Below are positions 61,701 to 64,000 of a stretch of DNA of 64,000 bases, one piece after another. The notes under the pieces were generated by a model that was given only the letters and a program-made list of their open reading frames with translations, was not told the origin of the DNA and did no database searches. Source of the stretch: Cordylochernes scorpioides. Taxonomy: Eukaryota; Arthropoda; Arachnida; Pseudoscorpiones; Chernetidae. How positions within the stretch are numbered: the first letter of the stretch is position 1; the number at the start of each line of letters is the position of its first letter. The position numbers and the translations under genes are program-made. The stretch is taken from positions 2,995,319 to 3,059,318 of the forward strand of contig CP092882.1 of assembly GCA_030710605.1 (NCBI GenBank), read 5' to 3'.

Positions 61701-63918
61701 TGTTCACTTGGGATGTTGAATTAAAGAAGTTGGAGTCTGAATAAAACTATAGATGGAAATTTTGCCAGGAAGATATTGATCTAAAGAGACAAAGGTCGCC
61801 TCTCCCGTCAAAATAGACGCCAAAGCCAGACGCCATCTATTGACCATCGTCGCAAACTAGCGGCCTCGGGTCGGTGACAAAGCCACAACACCAGCTTTGG
61901 CAAACTGAAAAACGTCCATCTAGAGACCATGGTTTCAGGCTAATGGCCCTCATCAGTCTAGGACGGACTTTATTCCATGAGATCCACACGGGATCTAATG
62001 GAATCTTGACAATCTACCAAAGATGTGTTTAGCTGGCAAAGTGGCTGGGCCAAATCTATGGCTGAAATCTAGATGGAAATTTTGCCGGGAGGATATTGAT
62101 CTAAAGTGACATGGGTCGCCTCTCCCGTCAAAATAGATGTCAAAACTAGTCGCCATCTAGTTAGTGAATAAAACAGTACATGAAGTGTCAGTAAGAATGC
62201 TACCTCCCACAGTTTATTTACTTGGTTGGGTTAGGTTCCTGTGTTCCAAGTAAATAAACCTCACAGTCAGAATTGTGCTGAACCAACCTCCCACAGTATA
62301 TTTACTTGGTTGGGTTTGGTTCCTGTGTTCCAAGTAAATAAACCTCACAGTCAGAATTGTGCTGAACCAACCTCCCACAGTTTATTTACTTGGTTGGGTT
62401 TGGTTCCTGTGTTCCAAGTAAATAAACCTCACAGTCAGAATTGTGCTGAACCAACCTCCCACAGTTTATTTACTTGGTTGGGTTTGGTTCCTGTGTTCCA
62501 AGTAAATAAACCTCACAGTCAGAATTGTGCTGAACCAACCTCCCACAGTATATTTACTTGGTTGGGTTTGGTTCCTGTGTTCCAAGTAAATAAACCTCAC
62601 AGTCAGAATTGTGCTGAACCAACCTCCCACAGTTTATTTACTTGGTTGGGTTTGGTTCCTGTGTTCCAAGTAAATAAACCTCACAGTCAGAATTGTGCTG
62701 AACCAACCTCCCACAGTTTATTTACTTGGTTGGGTTTGGTTCCTGTGTTCCAAGTAAATAAACCTCACAGTCAGAATTGTGCTGAACCAACCTCCCACAG
62801 TATATTTACTTGGTTGGGTTTGGTTCCTGTGTTCCAAGTAAATAAACCTCGCAGTCAGAATTGTGCTGAACCAACCTCCCACAGTATATTTACTTGGTTG
62901 GGTTTGGTTCCTGTGTTCCAAGTAAATAAACCTCACAGTCAGAATTGTGCTGAAACCAACCTCCCACGGTTTATTTACTTGGTTGGGTTTGGTTCCTGTG
63001 TTCCAAGTAAATAAACCTCACAGTCAGAATTCTGCTGAACCAACAATATCGCTTATTGTTGTTGTTGTTTAAAGTAAGTTTACCGCGCAAGGGTCTGGCT
63101 CCGTTGGGAAAGGAAATTGAGACGATGCAGTTTGACGGCCTCTTGAGCTTTGCGGTCAACGGTCCGCGCGACATGTGGGAGTTGCATGAGCAGGAACTGG
63201 TCCATGAAGAAGAGGAGGTTTCCCACTAGAGGTACAGCTGGAACCTGCGCAGCATCTTTCAATCAGCAGAAATCTAGCTCAGTGGGCCTACTCCCTATCT
63301 ATCAACTTATCAAGAATTCCAGCCGGGAAAACACACTTCGTTTATTTAGAAAAGTTTAGGACAAAAAGCACACGTTGCCTTCTCACGCACCAGCCAGCAA
63401 GCTGTTTTTCTAATTCTGTTCTCCGTGGCCAACAATGCAAATATATACATATAACTTTTTGAAAATAGAGCAATCCATATTTAATTCATTAGATAATAAA
63501 AAGACATATTGGATTTAATAAAAGATTTATTTTGCCAATATTTCGGCTGGCTGAACGCCAACCTTTATCGAGGCATTACATTTTTGCATACTCTATACAA
63601 AAATGTAATGCCTTGATAAAGGTTGGCGTTCAGCCAACCGAAATATTGGCAAAATAAATATTTTATTAAATCCAATATATGTCTTTTTATTATCTGATAT
63701 ATATAACTATAAAAATCTGCATATGTCCATATCTAAAATGAAATAATTATAAATAAGACTTGAAAATATGCACATGAGTTCATGTGACAGGTAGGTTGGG
63801 GAATGTTGTTTACATTAACTGGTGCAGCAGAACATTGTCAACAGATGTCATGGTTGGTCACCAGCTGTGGCATCTTCTGGAAGACAAGTTTCTGGATGGA
63901 TTCTTCATTAAAATATTT
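31767..63918 (-). CDS. WASHC4: WASHC4 (SWIP), WASH complex subunit 4, 3' part of the gene
   Basis: Twenty-four coding exons on the minus strand join without a single phase conflict into 842 codons plus a stop. WASHC4 (also called SWIP or KIAA1033) is a helical scaffold subunit of the five-member WASH complex. That complex activates Arp2/3 to build branched actin on endosomes for cargo sorting. Recognisable conserved blocks include [102 protein letters not shown] and [12 protein letters not shown]. Human WASHC4 is close to 1,170 residues, so roughly the last 70% is here. The 5' exons lie beyond the right edge. Introns run from 51 bp to about 3 kb. No frameshift or internal stop was found, so the gene looks functional. 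Individual exons follow in coordinate order. Confidence 0.93.
31851..31941 (-). CDS. WASHC4: WASHC4 exon
   Basis: Acceptor gtggcgcag and donor gtaagt. It reads [20 protein letters not shown] and then a Lys/Glu-rich stretch; [12 protein letters not shown] is strongly conserved in the family. It leaves one base. Confidence 0.9.
32120..32260. mobile_element. Fragment of an unidentified dispersed element
   Basis: It contains gccgaatgacccgggcaacg and a second aacgcccgtgttttac. A related piece (acccggcttcgcccggtttt) lies at 33415-33440. Such CCCGG-rich ends recur in many invertebrate genomes; the class is not certain. Confidence 0.4.
32260..32411. repeat. Inverted repeat with 35-bp arms
   Basis: Arm 32260-32294 (caccttaaataaatgcatat...) matches the reverse of 32377-32411 perfectly or nearly so. 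A loop of about 80 bp lies between. Looks like a small foldback element in a WASHC4 intron. Confidence 0.75.
32700..32801 (-). CDS. WASHC4: WASHC4 exon
   Basis: Acceptor gtgtccag and donor gtgagg. It reads [20 protein letters not shown] then [14 protein letters not shown]; the second half matches the conserved MNLT..RL block. Phase 0 at both ends. Confidence 0.85.
33120..33380 (+). mobile_element. AAC-tailed retroelement remnant, truncated
   Basis: Matches 26340-26610 closely (gacctctttaaaaatcctga; tttcaccaaagtgtgcctgg). It lies in the intron between the exons at 32801 and 33482. Confidence 0.6.
33482..33576 (-). CDS. WASHC4: WASHC4 exon
   Basis: It reads [20 protein letters not shown] and on to RDKCLNDK, near identical to the human block. 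Donor gtctga. It is separated from the previous exon by only 51 bp. Confidence 0.93.
33577..33627 (-). other. 51-bp intron, in frame, no stop
   Basis: It begins gtgagtcagcc and ends cattgcgcag. Removing it joins FAMG and VAYILK exactly as in the conserved protein. Left in, it would add 17 residues without a stop. Confidence 0.85.
33628..33724 (-). CDS. WASHC4: WASHC4 exon
   Basis: Acceptor cttgcgcag. It reads [20 protein letters not shown] then [11 protein letters not shown], one of the best conserved parts of the protein. It leaves one base of Gly. Confidence 0.94.
34330..34740 (-). mobile_element. LINE remnant: C-terminal end of a reverse transcriptase ORF, degraded
   Basis: The minus strand contains pieces typical of endonuclease/RT LINE C-termini ([30 protein letters not shown]), broken by stops. 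Its 3' part matches 45957-46112 on the plus strand, which ends in a caacaac run. Confidence 0.6.
34826..34930. mobile_element. Foldback MITE family 3
   Basis: The ends tactgcaatgataaaataat and attatcattgcagta are inverted. The interior reads gagggcttggctcatcagtg and ccctctcagcagtttcgcc. Confidence 0.75.
35010..35270 (+). mobile_element. LINE 3' end, degraded
   Basis: Contains gactcatccattgatgagct and cccggcagacaccatcaaaa, then ends gagataagaaagaagaag. The same end is present on the minus strand at 44310-44600, where the frame is open. Confidence 0.65.
35342..35425 (-). CDS. WASHC4: WASHC4 exon
   Basis: Acceptor gtccccag and donor gtgagt. It reads [20 protein letters not shown] then FYIILPPL, matching the conserved P+.IHL+NFYII.PPL block. 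Phase 0 at both ends. Confidence 0.93.
35570..35880. mobile_element. Large foldback element, arms about 140 bp
   Basis: Left arm gcatgagtttcttttcaatg...gatgaacggaaaa is mirrored by the right arm, ending ...gaaacccatgcggtgta. The centre is only agtatccagggatggga. Same family as 53840-54300, but without the tRNA-like insert. Confidence 0.85.
36105..36475. mobile_element. MITE family 1 with internal 46-bp tandem expansion
   Basis: The outer arms are typical (agaccaaatccaaataaata; tttagatttggtcttatta). The centre (36150-36390) repeats a 46-bp unit, gtaacagcgttgttaccaca / ttcattcagta, about five times. Confidence 0.85.
36725..36875. mobile_element. MITE family 4, diverged
   Basis: It begins attagaacctctctaaagga and ends tctgggaggttgtac. 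The interior aaaatgtcttctagagagag matches family 4. Confidence 0.6.
36985..37215 (-). mobile_element. SINE-A, 5'-truncated
   Basis: The tail (ttgcttatccctagtacacg on the plus strand) and body are present, and it stops near gggggccattgaagc, so the tRNA-like head is absent. Confidence 0.75.
37306..37523 (-). CDS. WASHC4: WASHC4 exon (longest)
   Basis: Acceptor aaactgcag and donor gtgtgg. It reads (G)[19 protein letters not shown] then [20 protein letters not shown] and ends FAEGSDYFK. Near identical to vertebrate WASHC4. Phase in fits. Confidence 0.95.
37608..37690 (+). repeat. Single-copy relative of the 55-bp satellite
   Basis: Contains gagctctactactgtactgt followed by acgatc, ataggt and agaatggaatcttggtat, in the same order as the satellite unit (agctctaatactgtattgta, atgggt, ggatggaatctatgcat) but with a longer middle. 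Confidence 0.45.
37699..37897. mobile_element. Foldback MITE family 1, complete
   Basis: It begins gataaagcacaatttggatt and ends ccaaattgtgccttatc, with the central gtgacgtttcggtaacagcg and its inverse. The ends are full length. Confidence 0.85.
37898..38100. mobile_element. Foldback MITE family 1, second subtype
   Basis: Arms gtgtgtgacatttcggcaac and inverse around an A/T-rich centre. It directly abuts the previous copy. Confidence 0.75.
38098..38205. repeat. Short foldback element
   Basis: aaactatggacataagctaa with aggacagtagaat on the left is mirrored by attctactgtcctatgagtc and catagtttgtt on the right. Confidence 0.6.
38211..38360 (-). mobile_element. MITE family 3 fragment next to a satellite-like monomer
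   Basis: On the minus strand a family 3 arm (ggctcatcagtggtgaaccc) is followed by agagctctaatactgtactg, acaatt and agtggaatcttagtcatgg. This is the satellite unit in single copy and in the same neighbourhood as the left flank of the 16-kb array. Confidence 0.6.
38440..38747 (-). mobile_element. SINE-A, complete copy
   Basis: The minus strand starts aggtcggtggaaggctgg. It has an A-box-like tggttaaacc and a B box gggttcgattccc, then the body and the A-rich end. One of the two best copies (with 60144-60445). Confidence 0.85.
38880..39150 (-). mobile_element. SINE-A, diverged
   Basis: The body words tccatgataatcatggtggg and gagctccgtttggttacttg (plus strand) are kept; the head is badly eroded. 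Confidence 0.65.
39255..39363 (-). CDS. WASHC4: WASHC4 exon
   Basis: Acceptor gtctgtccag and donor gtgagt. It reads [20 protein letters not shown] and on to FRQLISQI. It leaves one base of Gly. Its acceptor sequence is repeated through the upstream intron. Confidence 0.95.
39364..39627 (-). repeat. 264-bp intron made of a 26-bp tandem repeat
   Basis: After the donor (gtgagt) the minus strand repeats cactgtctgtcccctgatgt / cacgtt about nine times, and the last partial unit runs into the real acceptor, cactgtctgtccag. Very little non-repeat sequence remains. Confidence 0.9.
39628..39672 (-). CDS. WASHC4: WASHC4 micro-exon, 45 bp
   Basis: Acceptor ttggtgcag and donor gtgagt. It reads [15 protein letters not shown], matching DI+FFRE.K...DQK of the family. 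A second in-frame acceptor 21 bp upstream (39693, cctcag) would add NAQRLVQ. Confidence 0.9.
39800..39960. mobile_element. Foldback MITE family 3
   Basis: The ends tttctactgcccttaatgca and ctactgcccttactgcaatg occur with gagggcctggctcaatagtg and the cagcggtttcgccagttta interior. Confidence 0.65.
40006..40136. mobile_element. MITE family 4
   Basis: It starts cagtagaacaacctccatga and ends ggaggtagttctactg. The interior carries the reversed cacctctctacaaggacag. Confidence 0.7.
40328..40620. mobile_element. MITE family 3, long subtype
   Basis: Contains acacaaataaatttactggc, the gagggcttggctcatcagta core and ggtttggaatataccctgta. The same element lies in reverse orientation at 46548-46906, where both terminal repeats are visible. 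Confidence 0.7.
40699..40877. mobile_element. MITE family 4
   Basis: From ttagaaccaactccctgtga to catggaggttctattg. The interior gagaagtatcctcttactgg and ggcaataaaaactgtccttt is typical. Confidence 0.75.
41031..41120 (-). CDS. WASHC4: WASHC4 exon
   Basis: Acceptor catgttccag and donor gtacgg. It reads [20 protein letters not shown] then [10 protein letters not shown]. Near identical to the vertebrate protein. Phase 0 at both ends. Confidence 0.95.
41340..41560 (+). mobile_element. AAC-tailed retroelement remnant
   Basis: Matches 26440-26680 and ends gataagaaacaacaacaaca. A reversed 3' end of the same type lies at 42000-42070. Confidence 0.6.
42237..42341 (-). CDS. WASHC4: WASHC4 exon
   Basis: Acceptor tggctccag and donor gtgagt. 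It reads [20 protein letters not shown] then [15 protein letters not shown]. Its acceptor lies inside a two-copy 64-bp repeat. Confidence 0.95.
42341..42473. repeat. 64-bp tandem duplication starting at a splice acceptor
   Basis: tctggagccattccttcttg recurs 64 bp later (42341 and 42405), followed by ttacaca...catatggtgga and tatttacatatgtg in both copies. On the minus strand each copy ends in an AG acceptor-like ggctccag. Confidence 0.85.
42541..43130. repeat. 60-bp tandem array, about ten copies, inside MITE family 1
   Basis: The unit (gataaggcacaatttggatt / atagattataaacacaaggt / aataagaccaaatctccaat) is one outer arm of MITE family 1. Copies differ mainly at aatTtgg/aatAtgg and acaaGgta/acaaGcta, which partly alternate. 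Confidence 0.95.
43131..43355. mobile_element. MITE family 1, one and a half copies
   Basis: The central core (gtgtgaccttt..., gttaccgaaaaatcacacac) and right arms follow the 60-bp array directly, so the array is an expansion of this element's left arm. Confidence 0.8.
43430..43690 (+). mobile_element. SINE-A, diverged
   Basis: A head fragment (accatcgatcgaatcctgag), the body (gcccccgattcttgcaacag) and the tail (caatgattatcatggcctgt) are present. Confidence 0.6.
43735..43860. mobile_element. MITE family 1, short copy
   Basis: caatttggattatagattat and the inverted aatctataattcaaattgtg flank a reduced centre. Confidence 0.75.
44310..44600 (-). mobile_element. LINE 3' end with open C-terminal reading frame
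   Basis: The minus strand reads [20 protein letters not shown], then [19 protein letters not shown] and [19 protein letters not shown] before the stop. SRLxSGHL and CxxC...HIxDC are typical of the RNase H-linked C-terminus of jockey-like LINEs in arthropods and other invertebrates. The 5' part is missing. Confidence 0.7.
44697..44771 (-). CDS. WASHC4: WASHC4 exon
   Basis: Acceptor tgttgcgcag and donor gtgagc. It reads [20 protein letters not shown] then NLNNQ, a highly conserved block. Phase 0 at both ends. Confidence 0.95.
45225..45470 (+). mobile_element. LINE C-terminal remnant
   Basis: Reads [20 protein letters not shown] then [13 protein letters not shown] and a stop soon after, the same type of C-terminus (HIL.C...L...P......L+...LMD) as at 44310-44600 but a different subfamily. 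Confidence 0.5.
45490..45625 (+). mobile_element. AAC-tailed retroelement, 3' end
   Basis: cagactttcaccaaagtgtg to gggataagaaacaacaacaa, as at 26680 and 41560. Confidence 0.6.
45760..45825. repeat. CA-rich microsatellite
   Basis: Imperfect (CA)n with TA and GA interruptions, for example acacacacacacatatat. Confidence 0.8.
45957..46112 (+). mobile_element. LINE 3' end
   Basis: Matches the 3' part of the minus-strand LINE at 34330-34740 (tgcaataagctggctagaag; tattaacaacaacaatatg). Confidence 0.6.
46175..46490. repeat. 33-bp tandem array, about 9.5 copies, inside MITE family 4
   Basis: The unit ggacactcttgctagaagac / acctctctacaaa is the reverse of the interior gtcctctagcgagagtgtcc of MITE family 4 (compare 50385-50415). 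The length is a multiple of three, so three frames look open, but this is not a gene. Confidence 0.95.
46548..46906. mobile_element. MITE family 3, long subtype, with about 60-bp terminal inverted repeats
   Basis: Left end ttttacacaaataaatttac...tcaaatattatct is mirrored by agataatatttgatgatatt...tttatttgtgtaaaatt. It sits inside a MITE family 4 copy, so it inserted later. Confidence 0.85.
47045..47135 (+). mobile_element. SINE-A, 3' part
   Basis: tttagacatgtggtgcactt, acagtaaaagcagt and ccaccatgactatcatggct match the SINE body end. It stops a few bases before the WASHC4 exon. Confidence 0.65.
47152..47306 (-). CDS. WASHC4: WASHC4 exon
   Basis: Acceptor gatgtggcag and donor gtgagc. It reads (T)[19 protein letters not shown] then [12 protein letters not shown] and [11 protein letters not shown]. 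An AG 13 bp upstream gives WDVAA but breaks the phase with the previous exon, so it was not used. Confidence 0.93.
47440..47645 (-). mobile_element. SINE-A, 5'-truncated
   Basis: ttgcttatccctagtacaag to gggggccattggagcat (plus strand). Same truncation point as the copy at 36985-37215. Confidence 0.75.
48089..48188. other. Assembly gap, 100 N
   Basis: Exactly 100 N, the usual placeholder for a gap of unknown size. It lies in the WASHC4 intron between 47306 and 48617, and no coding phase is lost across it. Confidence 0.99.
48235..48365. mobile_element. MITE family 1
   Basis: gacctaatccaaataaatta and gtgtgtgacattttggtaac with partly inverted cgaaacatcaaacac. Confidence 0.7.
48365..48515 (+). 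mobile_element. SINE-A, 3' part
   Basis: ggcaaatttgtaagtgcaaa to actaggaataagcaaaaaa. It is fused directly to the preceding MITE, so one inserted into or beside the other. Confidence 0.7.
48617..48785 (-). CDS. WASHC4: WASHC4 exon
   Basis: Acceptor aatgtgacag and donor gtgagt. It reads [20 protein letters not shown] then [15 protein letters not shown] and [20 protein letters not shown] is invariant in the family. It leaves one base. Confidence 0.94.
48903..49118. mobile_element. MITE family 1, complete, well preserved
   Basis: gataagacacaatttggatt on the left, ccaaattgtgc on the right, core gtgtgtgacgtttcggtaac and its exact inverse. Confidence 0.85.
49425..49565. mobile_element. MITE family 1
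   Basis: acaagaagacctaatccaaa and inverted ggattaggtcttattttctt around gtaacagcgttgctacc. Confidence 0.8.
49590..49745. mobile_element. MITE family 1
   Basis: gataaggcataatttggatt to ttggtcttattaccttgtgt, with core gtgacgtttcggtaacagca. It lies 58 bp downstream of a WASHC4 exon. Confidence 0.8.
49804..49920 (-). CDS. WASHC4: WASHC4 exon
   Basis: Acceptor gtgtgacag and donor gtttga. It reads [20 protein letters not shown] then [11 protein letters not shown], matching the F.AL+DC+P block. Phase 0 at both ends. Confidence 0.85.
50261..50442. mobile_element. MITE family 4
   Basis: cagtagagaacaaactctct to gaagtatgctctactg. The interior includes tctagcgagagtgtcc, the source of the 33-bp unit at 46175. 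Confidence 0.75.
50584..50753. mobile_element. MITE family 4
   Basis: ctgtagaactacctccctgt to ggaggttgttctactg, with the full interior. Confidence 0.8.
50763..51060. mobile_element. Unidentified repeat, family 6
   Basis: agatggaaatttgccgtgag, ttccattggatctctcgtgg, gagggccattagcctgaaac and agatggtgtctagttttgac recur, mostly in reverse order, at 61745-62165. Non-coding. Confidence 0.65.
51102..51258 (-). CDS. WASHC4: WASHC4 exon
   Basis: Acceptor tgtttactttaag (good pyrimidine tract) and donor gtaggc. It reads (N)[20 protein letters not shown] then [20 protein letters not shown], matching CDC.FLYWHR...PIY of the family. One base carried in fits. Confidence 0.92.
51418..51603. mobile_element. 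MITE family 1, complete
   Basis: gataaagcacaatttggata to ccaaattgtgccctatca. The next 115 bp (ttcaatggacctaagaagtt...) is also found after the copy at 43860, so it travels with the element. Confidence 0.8.
51722..53136 (+). mobile_element. Pogo/Tigger-like element, diverged
   Basis: Ends cagtaaaaccccgctaatac and, inverted, tatagagggtttttcctg, with TA on both sides. A short start-like frame ([14 protein letters not shown]) near 52136 may be the beginning of the lost transposase. The remainder is A/T-rich. Clearly older than the other two copies. Confidence 0.75.
53230..53309 (-). CDS. WASHC4: WASHC4 exon
   Basis: Acceptor gcttgttgcag and donor gtaatt. It reads [20 protein letters not shown] then ICEINE, leaving two bases that complete Asn in the next exon. 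Moderately conserved region. Confidence 0.85.
53783..53838 (+). mobile_element. SINE-A head fragment
   Basis: gacctaggatcgaatcctgc and attgggcacctttttc match the B-box part of the SINE. Confidence 0.5.
53840..54300. mobile_element. Large foldback element carrying two inverted tRNA-like sequences
   Basis: The arms (ttgacaaatttgaccgcaaa...gatgaacggaaaa and inverse) are about 200 bp. The central part has tRNA-like sequences in both orientations. Same family as 35570-35880. Confidence 0.85.
54077..54152 (+). other. tRNA-like sequence, probable SINE head (not a gene)
   Basis: A 7-bp acceptor stem (tccaggg/ccctgga), an A-box-like tagcctagtgg and a B box gggttcgattc. The anticodon arm has a 7-base loop (ccggtaa) with one stem mismatch, and it lacks the normal T before the anticodon. 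A reverse-strand partner lies at about 53985-54056. Confidence 0.5.
54300..54395 (+). mobile_element. SINE-A 3' part
   Basis: gatgcacttacagtaaaagc to actagggataac; the body is missing. Confidence 0.6.
54459..54672. mobile_element. Foldback MITE with about 75-bp near-perfect arms
   Basis: Left arm aaaatgaaaggatttaaaag...ttctgcgatgaa is exactly mirrored on the right. The short centre has the family 3 core (ggttcagcactgataagcca). Confidence 0.9.
54810..54865 (-). CDS. WASHC4: WASHC4 exon, 56 bp
   Basis: Acceptor gtgtccag and donor gtgagc. It reads (G)[18 protein letters not shown], matching the T+.RRLIV.LA.S+G.Q block. Phases fit both neighbours. Confidence 0.9.
55045..55140. mobile_element. 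MITE family 1, half copy
   Basis: ggtaataggaccagacccaa and gtgtgtgacttttcagtaac; the right arm is missing. Confidence 0.65.
55151..55323. mobile_element. MITE with CAGTAGAACTTGGATAATTCGAA ends, TA duplication
   Basis: cagtagaacttggataattc and, inverted, gaattatccaagttcgactg, with TA outside both ends. The interior repeats aattcgaa. Pogo/mariner-like ends are inferred. Confidence 0.85.
55343..56605 (+). mobile_element. Internally deleted pogo/Tigger-like DNA transposon, near-identical to 19381-20592
   Basis: Same ends, TA duplication, HTH remnant (about 55835-55970) and KITDFFK-type terminus (about 56145-56168) as the copy at 19381. A small duplicated piece near the 3' end (gtggctatagtgaaccgtgg) is extra. 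The DDE core is absent. Confidence 0.85.
56607..56797. mobile_element. MITE family 5 (CTCATGGACAAAACTTAAGG ends)
   Basis: ctgatggacaaaacttaaac and, inverted, ctcaagttctgtccatgagt enclose about 150 bp. Partial copies are near 21560-21900, 44165-44310, 51290-51370 and 54970-55040. Confidence 0.65.
56832..56922 (-). CDS. WASHC4: WASHC4 exon
   Basis: Acceptor tgttgacag and donor gtaggc. It reads [20 protein letters not shown] then [10 protein letters not shown], near identical to the vertebrate block. It leaves one base of Gly. Confidence 0.95.
56976..57083 (-). CDS. WASHC4: WASHC4 exon
   Basis: Acceptor tgttgttgtccag and donor gtgagg. It reads [20 protein letters not shown] then [16 protein letters not shown]. 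The acceptor is the last of a long series of copies of the same sequence. Confidence 0.92.
57084..58946. repeat. 34-bp minisatellite, about 55 copies, copying a splice acceptor
   Basis: Unit cctggacaacaacacaaccg / tggtattcctccgg. On the minus strand every full unit contains tgttgttgtccag followed by GCC..AGGAA, like the real exon start (GCC...AGGAA). Shortened units of about half length occur at 57445-57900, and a 261-bp block is repeated there. All six frames are nearly stop-free, giving long spurious reading frames. Confidence 0.95.
59225..59440 (-). mobile_element. SINE-A, diverged
   Basis: ccatgatcatcatggtgggt, ctacacatgtag and gtttggttacttgcactcac (plus strand) remain. A short piece (gtagtaagcaactgt) is locally duplicated. 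Confidence 0.6.
59460..59725 (+). mobile_element. LINE-like 3' end with GAA tail
   Basis: Contains cagctggcccggctgatagc and ends ttcacccagtgtggagataa then gaaagaagaagaagaag. The last part matches the ends at 35270 and 44310. Confidence 0.5.
59788..59913 (-). CDS. WASHC4: WASHC4 exon
   Basis: Acceptor gcggcgcag and donor gtcagg. It reads [20 protein letters not shown] then [19 protein letters not shown], matching the MNLY...+PM.K..V...CRLVE.LK block. Phase 0 at both ends. Confidence 0.93.
59968..60079 (-). CDS. WASHC4: WASHC4 exon
   Basis: Acceptor gtgtccag and donor gttggt. It reads (R)[20 protein letters not shown] then a stretch ending CSLFIQ. It matches the DVQ....VSSWM.KM block and the C...IQG junction. 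Confidence 0.9.
60144..60445 (+). mobile_element. SINE-A, complete copy
   Basis: Head ggtcggtggaaggatggtc, B box gggttcgattccc, body and end tactagggataagcaaaaaa. It lies 65 bp upstream (in transcript terms) of a WASHC4 exon. Confidence 0.85.
60690..60930. mobile_element. Foldback MITE family 3
   Basis: gcaatgataaattaatagag and its inverse, with two opposed cores (ggcctggctcatcagtggtt; ccactgatgagccacgccct). Confidence 0.85.
61135..61640. mobile_element. MITE family 1 copies, one split by a MITE family 4 insertion
   Basis: A complete family 1 copy spans about 61150-61335. A second begins near 61340; its right arm is cut at cacacactatttattta by a family 4 element (61398-61582) and resumes at tttggatttaggcttattac. 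Confidence 0.75.
61745..62165. mobile_element. Unidentified repeat, family 6
   Basis: gatggaaattttgccaggaa and ggtcgcctctcccgtcaaaa occur twice, around a reversed ggtttcaggctaatggccct block also present at 50880-50910. Confidence 0.65.
62205..63045. repeat. 84-bp tandem array, about ten copies, each with a hairpin
   Basis: The unit has tttatttacttgg ... ccaagtaaataaa (an inverted repeat), then ctcacagtcagaattgtgct and gaaccaacctcccacag. The length is 28 codons, so one frame stays open for 257 residues; this is not a gene. It lies in a WASHC4 intron about 40 bp from the donor of exon 63084-63244. Confidence 0.95.
63084..63244 (-). CDS. WASHC4: WASHC4 exon
   Basis: Acceptor gatgctgcgcag and donor gtaaac. 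It reads [20 protein letters not shown] then [20 protein letters not shown], matching VPVVPLV.N...F...FLL...PH...LDRK. It leaves two bases completing Arg. The apparent stop after LAR overlaps the donor. Confidence 0.93.
63475..63705. mobile_element. Foldback MITE, arms about 105 bp
   Basis: tattggatttaataaaagat, ccaatatttcggctggctga and ctttatcgaggcattacat are mirrored on the right, around gcatactctata. Confidence 0.9.
63862..63918 (-). CDS. WASHC4: WASHC4 exon (most upstream one visible)
   Basis: Acceptor cttccatag and donor gtgacc. It reads [19 protein letters not shown], matching the F...S+QKLV.....P segment just before VPVVPLV. Phase 0 at both ends. The gene continues beyond 64000. Confidence 0.75.
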
Positions 63919-63939
63919 CTATGGAAGATAGATACATAA

Positions 63940-64000
63940 GGCAACAAGACCAAATCTAAATAAACGAATAATGTGTTGATAAGGCACAATTTGAATTATA
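63940..64000. mobile_element. MITE family 1, cut by the window end
   Basis: caacaagaccaaatctaaat and gataaggcacaatttgaatt; the element continues outside. Confidence 0.6.

Noticed and set aside
62241-63014. 257-codon frame
   Set aside because: The 84-bp repeat unit is a multiple of three; one frame has no stop by chance. No similarity to a protein, and it lies inside a WASHC4 intron.

Overview
This window is nuclear DNA from an animal, most likely an invertebrate. Short GC-rich exons with GT-AG splice sites are scattered through AT-rich introns filled with SINEs, foldback elements (MITEs), LINE ends and tandem repeats. I cannot name the phylum. A 100-base run of N marks a scaffold gap. There is no prokaryotic gene organisation.

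Layout. Positions 1-2,658 hold only repeats. Positions 2,659-18,638 are one continuous 55-bp satellite array of about 290 copies with higher-order structure. Positions 18,639-22,780 hold mobile-element debris, including a 1.2-kb pogo/Tigger-like element. Positions 22,781-27,975 (+) carry six exons of a KANSL1-like gene, the scaffold subunit of the NSL histone acetyltransferase complex. They include the coiled-coil-like segment, a Cys-rich patch, and a PEHE domain followed by an acidic tail. The 5' part of this gene is not visible. A likely 3' UTR follows.

Positions 63,918-31,767 (-) carry 24 coding exons of WASHC4 (SWIP), a subunit of the endosomal WASH complex. Together they give 842 codons plus a stop, and every exon junction keeps frame. 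The N-terminal exons lie beyond the right edge of the window. The two genes converge tail to tail, with 3' ends a few hundred bases apart. They work in different processes (chromatin acetylation and endosomal actin), and nothing here suggests a functional link.

The most unusual signal is inside WASHC4. In three introns a tandem repeat starts at the 3' splice site and copies acceptor sequence: a 34-bp unit of about 55 copies, a 26-bp unit that makes up nearly a whole 264-bp intron, and a 64-bp duplication. Tandem arrays have also grown inside MITEs (33-, 46- and 60-bp units). The 55-bp satellite has single-copy relatives next to a MITE at 37.6 and 38.2 kb, which points to a local origin. Two introns (51 and 57 bp) are multiples of three without stops. 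One foldback element holds two head-to-head tRNA-like sequences.

Protein calls rest on remembered family sequences and on splice-phase consistency, not on a database search.
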